DNA of 64,000 nt from Leifsonia sp. Root227 (GTDB taxonomy: Bacteria; Actinomycetota; Actinomycetes; Actinomycetales; Microbacteriaceae). The notes beneath the pieces are model-generated. The model searched no databases. It was given only the letters and a program-made list of their open reading frames with translations, and was not told the origin of the DNA. Location of the stretch: the NCBI RefSeq assembly GCF_001428745.1, contig NZ_LMIO01000002.1, forward strand, positions 1 through 64,000, written 5' to 3'. This document shows, in pieces, positions 8,505 to 16,234 of this stretch (position 1 is the stretch's first letter; every line of letters begins with the position of its first letter). A program made the position numbers and the translations under genes.

Positions 8505-9695
8505 TCAGGATTCGGGCAGAGGTTCCTTGGGGAGCTTGCGCACCTTGTGGCGACGGCGGCGCCGCTCGGGGATCATCGAGCGCATCTCCTCGAGCCTGCC
8601 GAAGCAGAGGAGGCGGTCTCCCGCTTCCAGCTCGACGTCGCCGCGCGGGTTCGGGATGACGGTCGCGCCGCGGTGCAGGGTGAGCACGGTGATGTCGCGG
8701 TCGCCGAGACCGGAGTCGCGCATCCGCTTGCCGACGAGGTCTGCATTGCCGTGCACGACCAGCTCGGCGACGCCGTAGCCGGTGGAGACACTGAGGCGCT
8801 GACGCACGTCGATCTCGGGGAACGCCACCTGGTTGTCGATGAAGTCGATGATCGCGCCGGCCACGTCCAGCCCGGTCGCCGTCTCGATGCCTTCGAGCCC
8901 CGGCGAGGAGTTGACCTCCATGACCAGCGGGCCGTCGTTGCCCTCGAGCATGTCGACCCCGGCGACGCGCAGCCCCATGATCTGGGCGGAGCGCACGGCG
9001 GCCTGCTCGTACTCCGGCGTCAGCTCGACCGGCTCGACGGAGCCGCCGCGGTGCACGTTGGAGCGGAACTCGTCGCCGTTCGCCCTGCGGCGCATGGCGG
9101 CGACGACCCTGTCGCCGACGACCAGTGCCCTGATGTCGCGGCCGCGGCTCTCCGAGATGAAGCTCTGGATGAGGACGTTCTGCTTGGTGGAGTGCAGCGT
9201 CTCGATGATCGCCTCGGCGATCTTCACCTCTGGCGCGAGGATGACGCCGATGCCCTGGGTGCCTTCCAGCAGCTTGATGACGACGGGAGCGCCGCCGACC
9301 TTCTCGATGGCGAGGCGCACGTCGGCGCGGCTGTGCACGAACGCGGTCGCGGGCATCCCGATGTTGTGCCGGGAGAGGATCTGCGTGGCCCGCAGCTTGT
9401 CGCGGGAGTTCGTGATGCCGTTCGCCGTGTTGGGCGTGTACACATCCATCTGCTCGAACTGGCGAACGACGGCCGTGCCGAAGTAGGTGATCGAGTTGCC
9501 GATGCGGGGCAGGATCGCGTCGTAGTCGGAGAGCAGCTTGCCCCGGTACTGCAGGTCGGGCTCCTCGCCGGAGAGGTCGATGGCGAACCGCAGCGTATCC
9601 AACACCTTGACCCTGTGCCCGCGTTGCAGTGCGGCCGCTCGGAGCCGCTGAGTGGAGTACGCCTGCGGGGCGCGCGAAAGGATCGCGAGTTTCAT
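8505..9695 (-). CDS. RimK-type ATP-grasp ligase fused to an RCK_C (TrkA-C) domain
   Basis: A 396-residue protein. Residues 1 to about 295 form a RimK-family ATP-grasp amino-acid ligase (MKLAILSRAP start; VIKLLEGTQGIGV glycine-rich loop; VMEVNSSPGLEGIE metal and ATP site). Such enzymes add glutamate residues to a protein C-terminus, classically ribosomal protein S6, or make small peptides. About residues 305-375 form an RCK_C/TrkA-C domain (GYGVAELVVHG...LEAGDRLLCFG), a ligand-binding module usual in ion-channel regulators. I chose ATG 9695; an in-frame ATG 15 codons upstream would overlap the divergent gene. Its partner is the RimB-like protease starting 18 bp away on the other strand. Confidence 0.85.
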   Translation of the reverse strand: MKLAILSRAPQAYSTQRLRAAALQRGHRVKVLDTLRFAIDLSGEEPDLQYRGKLLSDYDAILPRIGNSITYFGTAVVRQFEQMDVYTPNTANGITNSRDKLRATQILSRHNIGMPATAFVHSRADVRLAIEKVGGAPVVIKLLEGTQGIGVILAPEVKIAEAIIETLHSTKQNVLIQSFISESRGRDIRALVVGDRVVAAMRRRANGDEFRSNVHRGGSVEPVELTPEYEQAAVRSAQIMGLRVAGVDMLEGNDGPLVMEVNSSPGLEGIETATGLDVAGAIIDFIDNQVAFPEIDVRQRLSVSTGYGVAELVVHGNADLVGKRMRDSGLGDRDITVLTLHRGATVIPNPRGDVELEAGDRLLCFGRLEEMRSMIPERRRRRHKVRKLPKEPLPES

Positions 9696-9713
9696 CGGGG
9701 GTGTCCTGCCAAG

Positions 9714-10226
9714 ATGGTGGGTGTGAAAGACGACCTCCATTCAAGCACCATCGTGGGCTGGCGCGAATGGGTGAGCCTGCCCGATGTCGGCGTGCCCTGG
9801 ATCAAGGCCAAGCTCGACACCGGCGCCCGCAGCTCGGCGCTGCACGCGTTCGACATCGAGGAGCTGCCGGGGGAGGGCACCCCCGATGGAGAAGGCACCG
9901 GCGGCGATCGCGTGCGCTTCCGGGTGCGTCCCTGGCAGCGGTCGGAGGACGATGTCGTGACCGTCGAGTGTCCCGTGCACGACAGGCGGACGGTGCGCAG
10001 TTCGTCCGGTCACGCGGAGGAGCGCATCGTCGTGCTCATCGACGTGCACCTGTTCGGACGAACGATCACGGCCGAGACCACGCTCAGCAACCGTGACCAG
10101 ATGGGCTTCCGGATGCTGATCGGGCGCGAGGCGCTGCGCCAGGGCTTCGTGGTCGATCCGGGCCAGTCGTTCCTCGCCGGGCGCGCTCCGCGCCAGGTGC
10201 GGCGGAGGAACCGCGGGCGCGAGTAG
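9714..10226 (+). CDS. RimB-like retropepsin-fold protease (ATP-dependent zinc protease family, DUF785)
   Basis: A 170-residue soluble protein. The motif DTGARSSALHA (near residue 31) is the retropepsin-like active-site signature of the family named 'putative ATP-dependent zinc protease', to which RimB belongs. LIGREAL near the C-terminus is also typical. RimB proteins remove or trim the glutamate tails added by RimK, so pairing with the neighbouring RimK-like ligase is functionally sensible. The start is uncertain: ATG 9714 has no clear Shine-Dalgarno and GTG 9723 is an alternative. With only about 18 bp between divergent starts, leaderless transcripts are likely. Confidence 0.82.
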   Translation: MVGVKDDLHSSTIVGWREWVSLPDVGVPWIKAKLDTGARSSALHAFDIEELPGEGTPDGEGTGGDRVRFRVRPWQRSEDDVVTVECPVHDRRTVRSSSGHAEERIVVLIDVHLFGRTITAETTLSNRDQMGFRMLIGREALRQGFVVDPGQSFLAGRAPRQVRRRNRGRE

Positions 10227-10254
10227 CCGGTAAGCGGCGGTAGACGCCCGTCGC

Positions 10255-10896
10255 TCAGACGACCAGCGGAGCGAGCGTCTTCGCGATGGCGGTCGCTCGC
10301 GTCGCCACCGTCTCCGAGGTGCCCGTCGCTCCGGTCTCGGCCCACTCGCGGAGGGCGATCCGGATGCTGCCGATGCAGGCGACGACGACGAGCTCGGCCT
10401 GAGCTTCGGCAGGGACGGGGCTGTCCGCATCCACCAGCTGTTCGCGGAGCATCAGCTCGGCGATGCAGCCGACGAGGCCGGTGCGCAACTCGTCGAGGCG
10501 ACGCATCCTGCTCTGGATGAGGCCGGGGTTGCGGGAGGCGATGATCATGCGCGCCTCCTGCAGGTCGGGGTCGGCCGCTGAAGGCAGGCCGCGGACCAGG
10601 GTCTCGACGACGCAGGCCACGATGCTGCCCGCATAGGTGCGCGCGAGGTGCTCGCCGACGAGCTGTGCGTCACCCCAGGCGTGACGGAAGCCGAGGAGGG
10701 CGTCCTCTTTGCAGTCGAAGTAGTTGAAGAACGTCCGGTGCGAGACGGGGACGGCGGCGCAGATCTCGTCGATGGTGACGTCGTCGATGGGGCGCTCGAG
10801 CACGAGGGCGACGGCGGCGCGCTCGAGGCTGGCGCGGGTCTGTGCCTTCTTGCGCTCGCGGAGGCCGGGCTCCGGCGCGGGAGGAAAAGTCTTCAT
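10255..10896 (-). CDS. TetR-family transcriptional regulator
   Basis: A 213-residue repressor. The N-terminal helix-turn-helix is clear (about 12-60: RASLERAAVALVLE...VTIDEICAAVPVSHRTFFNYF), with the F-N-Y-F signature and CKEDALLGF. The C-terminal half is the variable ligand-binding domain. It is divergent from a DHA2-type MFS gene across a 94-bp AT-rich region with palindromes, the usual arrangement for a repressor of a drug-efflux pump that also represses itself. The target assignment is inferred from context. Confidence 0.9.
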   Translation of the reverse strand: MKTFPPAPEPGLRERKKAQTRASLERAAVALVLERPIDDVTIDEICAAVPVSHRTFFNYFDCKEDALLGFRHAWGDAQLVGEHLARTYAGSIVACVVETLVRGLPSAADPDLQEARMIIASRNPGLIQSRMRRLDELRTGLVGCIAELMLREQLVDADSPVPAEAQAELVVVACIGSIRIALREWAETGATGTSETVATRATAIAKTLAPLVV

Positions 10897-10906
10897 AGTT
10901 TGAAAT

Positions 10907-10974
10907 ATTGCAGCAATGCAGAAAGTTAGTTGATTTCGGTCATCTAATTATATATGGTTGCTCATCGTCAACCA
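10907..10974. promoter_or_regulatory. TetR/MFS divergent control region with two palindromes
   Basis: Two inverted repeats lie in an AT-rich gap: ATTGC-A-GCAAT (10907-10917), beside the tetR start, and TGGTTG-N8-CAACCA (10955-10974), upstream of the MFS gene. A plausible MFS promoter has -35 TTGATT (10930-10935) and -10-like TATATG (10951-10956, 15-bp spacing), so the second palindrome would overlap the -10 and the start site. The MFS Shine-Dalgarno AAGGA lies at 10981. Operator function is inferred. Confidence 0.5.
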
Positions 10975-10990
10975 ATTGCGAAGGAAAAAC

Positions 10991-12730
10991 ATGTCACGAT
11001 CTCTCACTCGAGAGGAAGAGGCGCCCGCGGGAGCCATGTCGCACCGGCAGGTGCTCGAAGCGCTGTCCGGCCTGCTGCTCGGGATGTTCGTCTCGATCCT
11101 CGCCGGCACCGTCGTCTCGTCGTCGCTGCCGCGCATCATCTCCGAGCTGGGCGGCGACCAGTCCGCCTTCACCTGGGTGGTCACCAGCACACTGCTCGCG
11201 ACGACCGTCTCCACGCCGATCTGGGGCAAGCTCGCCGACCTGCTCAACCGCAAGCTGCTCATCCAGCTCGCCCTCGGGCTGTTCGTGCTCGGCTCCGCGC
11301 TCGCCGGGTTCTCGCAGAACCCGGAGATGCTCATCACGTTCCGCGTCGTCCAGGGCCTCGGCGCCGGCGGTCTGACCGCTCTCAGCCAGATCATCATGGC
11401 CGACATCATCAGCCCCCGCGACCGCGGGCGCTACATGGGCCTCTTCGGCGGCATCATGGCCGTCGGCACCATCGGAGGGCCGCTGATCGGCGGTCTCCTC
11501 ACCGACTCCATCGGCTGGCGCTGGAACTTCTTCGTCGGCGTGCCCGTCGCGATCCTCGCGATCATCCTGCTGCAGCTCACCCTGCGGCTGCCGAAGCGCC
11601 CGAAGGGCAAGGTGCGCATCGACTACCTCGGCGCCGTGCTCATCGCCGGCGGCGTCTCGCTGCTGCTCATCTGGGTGAGCATGGCGGGTAGTCAGTTCGA
11701 GTGGTGGAGCTGGACGACCGCGTGGATGGTCGGAGGGTCCGTCGTGATGCTGGTCGCCGCCGTCATCACCGAGCTCCTGGTGAAGGAGCCGATCATCCCG
11801 CTCACGCTGTTCAAGAACCGCACGTTCACGCTCGCGGTGATCGCATCCATCTCGGTGGGCGTCGCGATGTTCGGAACCTCGGTCTTCCTCAGTCAGTACA
11901 TGCAGCTCGCCCGCGGCGCGACGCCGACCGAGTCCGGTCTGCTGACGCTGCCGATGATCGGCGGTCTCCTGATCTCCTCGATGGTGGTCGGAAACCTGAT
12001 CAGCCGCTTCGGCAGGTGGAAGCCGTACATGGTCGTCGGTTCGATCATGCTCACGGTCGGTCTCTACCTGATGAGCACGATCGAGTACGACACGAACTAC
12101 GTCATCGTCTCCGTCTACATGTTCATCCTCGGCGCCGGCGTCGGCATGGTGATGCAGAACCTGGTGCTGATCGTGCAGAACACGGTCGACCCGTCGCAGC
12201 TCGGCGTCGCCAGCTCGTCCGTGGCGTTCTTCCGCAGCCTCGGCGGCACGGTCGGCGTCTCGGTGATGGGAAGCGTCCTCGGCACCAAGGTCGTCTCGAT
12301 GCTCGCCGACCGTCAGCATGACCTGCAGGCCGCGATCGGCAAGCTCGGAGCTGCGGGCGCCGACGTTGCGAAGTCGCTGCAGAGCGGGACCCTGCCGGAG
12401 GTGAACAAGCTGCCTGAGGGTGTGCGCGTCATCATCGAGTCGGTCTACGGCCAGGCGGTCGCCGACATCTTCCTCATCGCGGTGCCGCTGGCGATCGTCA
12501 CGATCGTCGCGATCCTGTTCCTGCCGAACCTGAAGCTCGGCACGCAGACCGCCATCGAGAAGATGCGAGAGCGTACAGGTCACAGCGGTGCGGAAGAGGC
12601 GGAGGAGAGCCTGGTCGAGGTCGCGGAGGCCATGATCGCCGCGCCGGTGACGGGATCGCTCGGCGCCGTGCATCCCGGGCAGGACGAACGACAGGATGCG
12701 TCGGCCGTCTCTTCCAAGGAACGGCGTTAG
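10991..12730 (+). CDS. DHA2-family MFS drug transporter (EmrB/QacA type, 14 TM)
   Basis: A 579-residue membrane exporter. The first segment carries GMFVSILAGTVVSSSLPRI, and PIWGKLADLLNRK matches MFS motif A. VQGLGAGGLTALSQ and GPLIGGLLTDSIGWRWNF match the motif C and D1 regions of the 14-TM DHA2 group, proton-coupled antiporters for toxic hydrophobic compounds. A large loop sits near the last TM (VYGQAVADIF) and a hydrophilic tail follows. ATG 10991 is chosen because AAGGAAAAAC precedes it; an ATG 11 codons upstream has no Shine-Dalgarno. It is probably repressed by the divergent TetR protein; a MarR gene follows on the same strand. Confidence 0.9.
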   Translation: MSRSLTREEEAPAGAMSHRQVLEALSGLLLGMFVSILAGTVVSSSLPRIISELGGDQSAFTWVVTSTLLATTVSTPIWGKLADLLNRKLLIQLALGLFVLGSALAGFSQNPEMLITFRVVQGLGAGGLTALSQIIMADIISPRDRGRYMGLFGGIMAVGTIGGPLIGGLLTDSIGWRWNFFVGVPVAILAIILLQLTLRLPKRPKGKVRIDYLGAVLIAGGVSLLLIWVSMAGSQFEWWSWTTAWMVGGSVVMLVAAVITELLVKEPIIPLTLFKNRTFTLAVIASISVGVAMFGTSVFLSQYMQLARGATPTESGLLTLPMIGGLLISSMVVGNLISRFGRWKPYMVVGSIMLTVGLYLMSTIEYDTNYVIVSVYMFILGAGVGMVMQNLVLIVQNTVDPSQLGVASSSVAFFRSLGGTVGVSVMGSVLGTKVVSMLADRQHDLQAAIGKLGAAGADVAKSLQSGTLPEVNKLPEGVRVIIESVYGQAVADIFLIAVPLAIVTIVAILFLPNLKLGTQTAIEKMRERTGHSGAEEAEESLVEVAEAMIAAPVTGSLGAVHPGQDERQDASAVSSKERR

Positions 12731-12740
12731 CCGGTCGGTT

Positions 12741-13250
12741 ATGATCGCGGCCATGAGCAACGTGGAACGGGTGGTGGCGCCGGATGGCGCCGCCACCCGC
12801 GCGAACGACGAGGCGATCGCCTCCGTCGAGGAGCAGTTCACTCTCCTCTTCAACAGGGTGAGCGTCGGGATGCGCGAGCGCGCCGCCGGCGTGCACCCGG
12901 ATCTGCAGCCGGTCGGCTTCAAGATCCTCTACTCGCTGGTGCGCAGCGGACCCACCCACTCCGGCTCGCTCGCCGAGAAGCTGTCGACGGACAAGAGCGT
13001 TGTCAGCCGCCAGGTGCGCATCCTGGAGGACCTCGGCTTCGTCGAGCGGCGCGTGGACCCCGCCGACCGCAGGGCCAGCTACCTCGTCGCGACGGTCGCG
13101 GCCATCGAGAAGGTCAACGAGGTACGGGCGAGCGACCAGCAGCTCCTCTACAGCAACCTGCGCACCTGGGACCGCGGCGACGTCGAGCAGCTCGCCGCGC
13201 TTCTCTCGCGGGTGAACACCCCCGGCCGGGCACGCGGCCGCACCCGCTGA
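12741..13250 (+). CDS. MarR-family transcriptional regulator
   Basis: A protein of about 169 residues with the winged helix of MarR: GFKILYSLVRSGPTHSGSLAEKLSTDKSVVSRQVRILEDLGFVERR, then the wing DPADRRASYLVAT. It starts within 11 bp of the MFS stop and is probably co-transcribed, giving the efflux system two regulators (TetR in front, MarR behind). ATG 12741 and ATG 12753 are both possible; neither has a strong Shine-Dalgarno. Its stop codon is followed immediately by a tandem repeat. Confidence 0.88.
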   Translation: MIAAMSNVERVVAPDGAATRANDEAIASVEEQFTLLFNRVSVGMRERAAGVHPDLQPVGFKILYSLVRSGPTHSGSLAEKLSTDKSVVSRQVRILEDLGFVERRVDPADRRASYLVATVAAIEKVNEVRASDQQLLYSNLRTWDRGDVEQLAALLSRVNTPGRARGRTR

Positions 13251-13325
13251 CCCGTAGCTCGATCGCCTGTAGCTCGATCGCCCGTAGCTCGATCGCCCGT
13301 CGCTCGATCGCCCGTAGCTCGATCA
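13251..13325 (+). repeat. 15-bp tandem repeat, five copies
   Basis: Five contiguous 15-bp units of CCCGTAGCTCGATCG begin at 13251, 13266, 13281, 13296 and 13311. They differ at only one position each in units 2 (T for C), 4 (C for A) and 5 (last base A). The array starts at the base after the MarR stop codon and ends 24 bp before the VOC start. Each full unit contains the palindrome CGATCG. Because 15 is a multiple of 3, no frame is broken by copy-number change. Confidence 0.97.
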
Positions 13326-13349
13326 CTCAGGGCGGTCGTAGCATGGGGG

Positions 13350-13727
13350 ATGGCCAACCCGGTTGTGCACTTCGAGATCATCGGCCCGGACCCTGACGCG
13401 CTCCGGGCGTACTACGCGGCGCTGTTCGACTGGGATGCGCCGCCAGGCGCTCCTGTCGCCGCCGAGGTCTCCGACCAGGACGCGTACTCGTTCATCGACG
13501 CGCCGGGCGGAGCAGGCATCCCCGGTGGGATCGGCGGCGGCCCAGGCCGGCCGCCTCGCGTGAGCTTCTACGTCGGCGTGCCGGATGTCGAGGCAGCGCT
13601 GCGCGACGCGGAGCGGCTCGGCGGCAGGCGCGTCCTGGGGCCGGTGCGGAACGAAGGAACCGGCGTGGTGGTCGGTCAGTTCACCGACCCGGCCGGCAAC
13701 CTGGTCGGCGTCGCGGGACCGCAGTAG
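13350..13727 (+). CDS. VOC-family (glyoxalase/bleomycin-resistance fold) protein
   Basis: A 125-residue small protein with one vicinal-oxygen-chelate module pair. NPVVHFEIIGPDPDALRAYYAALFDW at the start and GQFTDPAGNLVGV at the end are the typical first and last strands of this fold. Metal ligands are not obvious beyond His7. Proteins of this kind may be glyoxalases, dioxygenases or binding proteins; the substrate is unknown. It stands alone between the tandem repeat and a convergent lipoprotein gene. Confidence 0.82.
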   Translation: MANPVVHFEIIGPDPDALRAYYAALFDWDAPPGAPVAAEVSDQDAYSFIDAPGGAGIPGGIGGGPGRPPRVSFYVGVPDVEAALRDAERLGGRRVLGPVRNEGTGVVVGQFTDPAGNLVGVAGPQ

Positions 13728-13746
13728 CGGACACTCCGTCTGGCGG

Positions 13747-14937
13747 TCAGCTGCAGAGGGAGACGCCCGCCGAGGTGAGGATGACAGAACGGTTCTGCTC
13801 GGCGAGCGCGTCCGAGTACTTCCCCGACGCGTCGGTCTCGCTCTTCCAGCCGCACCAGTCGTAGCCGACCCCGGCCGTGGTGAGCAGACCCGACGGGACG
13901 CCGAGCTGCACGAGCGCGGCCTTGACGGCGTCCGCGCGCTTCAGCGAGAGGGCGGTGTCCGCGGTGTTGCTCGTCGCCTGGTCTTTGGAGGCCGTGCCGG
14001 TGATCGTGACCTGCTGGCCGTTCTGCTCGATCGACGGCACGAGTTCGCCGAGGACGCTCTGCGCCTTCGCAGGGTCGGCGAAGGTGGCCGTGTCCTTCGT
14101 GAACAGCAGATCGCTGTTGCGGATGACGATGGGATGCGTCCAGTCGGTCTTGGTCTGCACCGCATCCACGGGGACGGCGGAGACCGACGGAAGGCCGGAC
14201 GCCGCTGCACCGGATGCCGGCTCAGGCAGCAGGGACAGCGTGCCGCCCGCCGCCTTGACGATGGCGGTCCAGATGGCGGCCAGGTTACTGCGCGCCGGGA
14301 TGGTCAGCGGCTTCTGCGCGCCGGCAACGTCGCCCATCCCCGACCAGTAGACGGTCACGCCCTTGAGGTCGGTGGGGAGCAGCCCCCTGGACTGCAGGTC
14401 GCTGACGACCTGCGCAGGGTCGGCGTAGAGCACGCCGCTGGCGGAGAAGTTCAGCGGGTCCGTGGTCTGCAGGCCGCTGCCGACCACGAGCACGCCCATC
14501 GGGTTCGAGCCGAGGTTGCGGGCCGCCTGGTCGATCGAGCCGAGGAAGTCGACCTCGGGGGCGGAGGCCTTGAGGCCGTTGATGTACGCGGTGATCTGGG
14601 TGAGCTTGGTGCGCTGATCGTTCTGACAGACCACCGCGTCCTGAGCCGTCGAGCCGATCACGGTCGTGCCCATCACCTGCGGGGAGCCAGAGGGGACGAC
14701 CACCGTGACGCTGCCGTTGCTCTTGCCGACGGCCTCGAGCTGGGCGACGGCGGAGGACGGAAGGCTGGTGACCGGCGCGTTGGCGGTGCTGCCTGCGACG
14801 ACGCCCATGTTGCGCTTCTGCGACTGGTCGCAGGATGCGCCGGCAGCGGTCGCCGACGCGCACGCGGTGAGGCCGGCGCCCAGGGAGAGAGCGGCCGCGA
14901 TGGCGACGCAGGCTCTGACGAGGTGTCGGGAGGTCAC
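13747..14937 (-). CDS. OmpA-domain lipoprotein, last gene of an envelope cluster
   Basis: A 396-residue secreted lipoprotein. GTG 14937 is chosen: AAAGGA lies 8 bases upstream and it gives a clean lipoprotein signal with lipobox LTAC, Cys26. The middle (about 60-240) has alternating strands and helices resembling a vWA-like fold (VTVVVPSGS, MGVLVVGSGL, VTVYWSGMG), which is my reading only. The C-terminus (about 300-390: TGTASKDQ..., SLKRADAVKAALVQLGV) is an OmpA/MotB-type domain, which in other bacteria binds peptidoglycan. It lies 55 bp after the membrane-protein gene and is probably the end of a four-gene operon. Confidence 0.8.
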   Translation of the reverse strand: MTSRHLVRACVAIAAALSLGAGLTACASATAAGASCDQSQKRNMGVVAGSTANAPVTSLPSSAVAQLEAVGKSNGSVTVVVPSGSPQVMGTTVIGSTAQDAVVCQNDQRTKLTQITAYINGLKASAPEVDFLGSIDQAARNLGSNPMGVLVVGSGLQTTDPLNFSASGVLYADPAQVVSDLQSRGLLPTDLKGVTVYWSGMGDVAGAQKPLTIPARSNLAAIWTAIVKAAGGTLSLLPEPASGAAASGLPSVSAVPVDAVQTKTDWTHPIVIRNSDLLFTKDTATFADPAKAQSVLGELVPSIEQNGQQVTITGTASKDQATSNTADTALSLKRADAVKAALVQLGVPSGLLTTAGVGYDWCGWKSETDASGKYSDALAEQNRSVILTSAGVSLCS

Positions 14938-14992
14938 GGGGTGGTCCTTTCGGGGTGGGGCACAGCGGCGGGAGGGGGCGCGAGCGCAGCCG

Positions 14993-15859
14993 TCAGTCGG
15001 TGAGCCGGCCCGGCTGAGCGCCCTGGCCGAGCTCGGCGTCGCTCGCCCGCCTGGCGCGGAGCTCGCGGATGATCTGGCTGGTGCTCTCAGGGTCGCGCTC
15101 GTGCTGGGCGAGGCGGGTGGCGAGCTGCGCGCGGACGACGTCCAGACGGGAGGCGAAGGTGATCCTGGCGCCGGTGTACCTGGCGTGGTCCGCCGCATCC
15201 AGGTGCATGGCCTGGATGGTCTCCTCGCGGGCGGCGACCGCCTCGCCGAGCAGCCGGTCGCGGTAGCGGCGCAGCTCGTCGACGTGCGCGTGCGCCTTCT
15301 CGCTGGCGAGCAGGAGCGGACGGGTGGTGAGCCAGGCGACGATGAAGCTGATCGCACCGGACGTGGCGAGCACGCCGAGCATCAGGAACGCCATGATCGT
15401 GTCGGGGGCCGTCCAGGAGAATCCGGTGGTGGCCGGCGCCGTCGAGCCGCCGACGAGGCCGGTCAAGCCGCCGGCGTTCTGCGCGTCGATGCCCGCCTTG
15501 ATCCTGGCGATGGTGATCGCGGTGAGCAGCGCGACCCAGACCAGGCTCATCAGCACGGCGGCGATCGACCAGCGGCGGTCCATCACCCTGGCCTGGATGC
15601 GCCGCATCACGATCGCGACGACGTGCGGCAGTGTGACCACCGCGAGCGAGATGCCCAGCGTGATCACGTACATCTGCAGCCCGATAGAGCCGTACTGGCT
15701 GTCGTTGCGCAACAGCAGCGTCAGCGCCTGGGAGAGCAGGACGTAGTCCACGGTGATCATGCCGAGGAGCAGCAGATAGACGAGCACGTGCGCGAAGCGC
15801 GACATGTGCCCGACGCGGGAGCGGATGCGCGGTGGTCTCGCGACGATGTCTCTGGCCAT
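14993..15859 (-). CDS. Multi-pass membrane protein with cytoplasmic helical tail, uncharacterised
   Basis: 288 residues, family not recognised. Four hydrophobic segments are visible (about 23-45, 58-84, 98-120 and 150-172), with Arg-rich loops between TM2 and TM3 (RRIQARVMDRR). From about 180 the protein is hydrophilic and helical with coiled-coil-like heptads (SEKAHAHVDELRRYRDRLLGEAV) to the end. It lies between two small helical proteins upstream and the OmpA-like lipoprotein downstream, all on the same strand, suggesting a shared envelope complex. Start ATG 15859. Confidence 0.65.
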   Translation of the reverse strand: MARDIVARPPRIRSRVGHMSRFAHVLVYLLLLGMITVDYVLLSQALTLLLRNDSQYGSIGLQMYVITLGISLAVVTLPHVVAIVMRRIQARVMDRRWSIAAVLMSLVWVALLTAITIARIKAGIDAQNAGGLTGLVGGSTAPATTGFSWTAPDTIMAFLMLGVLATSGAISFIVAWLTTRPLLLASEKAHAHVDELRRYRDRLLGEAVAAREETIQAMHLDAADHARYTGARITFASRLDVVRAQLATRLAQHERDPESTSQIIRELRARRASDAELGQGAQPGRLTD

Positions 15860-15877
15860 GGTGTCTCTCCTTCCGTC

Positions 15878-16234
15878 TCAGGCGAAGTTGTGCAGGTCGG
15901 GGTCGTGGCCGAGCAGGCGCGCGTCCAGCCGCTCAGCGGCGACTTCGGCGCGTTCGAGCTGACGCTCTGTGCGCTCGATCGAGCCGCGGATCAGCTCCTC
16001 GCGCTTCTGCGAGGCGATGACGCGGGCGGCGGCCGCCGCCATGTTGCGGGTGCGCTGGCGCTCGATCTCGGCGACGCCGCCGCGCTCGAACGCCGCGAGC
16101 TCGTGCTCGAAGACCTCGAGGGTCTCGACGTCGACGGCGGCGCGCATCCTGCGCAGCCGCCAGAACAGGCGACGACGGAGTCGTGCGGTCTTCGGAACCG
16201 TGTAGTCGGCGGGCAGCCGGTCACGCTTGGGCAT
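15878..16234 (-). CDS. Small helical basic protein, uncharacterised
   Basis: 118 residues, no recognised domain. It is Arg/Glu-rich and predicted to be almost entirely helical, with long runs suited to a coiled coil (EVFEHELAAFERGGVAEIERQRTRNMA). There is no signal or TM segment. Its start overlaps the upstream gene's end by 14 bases, and the membrane-protein gene follows after 18 bp, so translation of the cluster is likely coupled. Confidence 0.6.
   Translation of the reverse strand: MPKRDRLPADYTVPKTARLRRRLFWRLRRMRAAVDVETLEVFEHELAAFERGGVAEIERQRTRNMAAAAARVIASQKREELIRGSIERTERQLERAEVAAERLDARLLGHDPDLHNFA

Noticed and set aside
13251..13325. CRISPR array
   Set aside because: The 15-bp units are directly adjacent with no spacers, and no cas genes are present.
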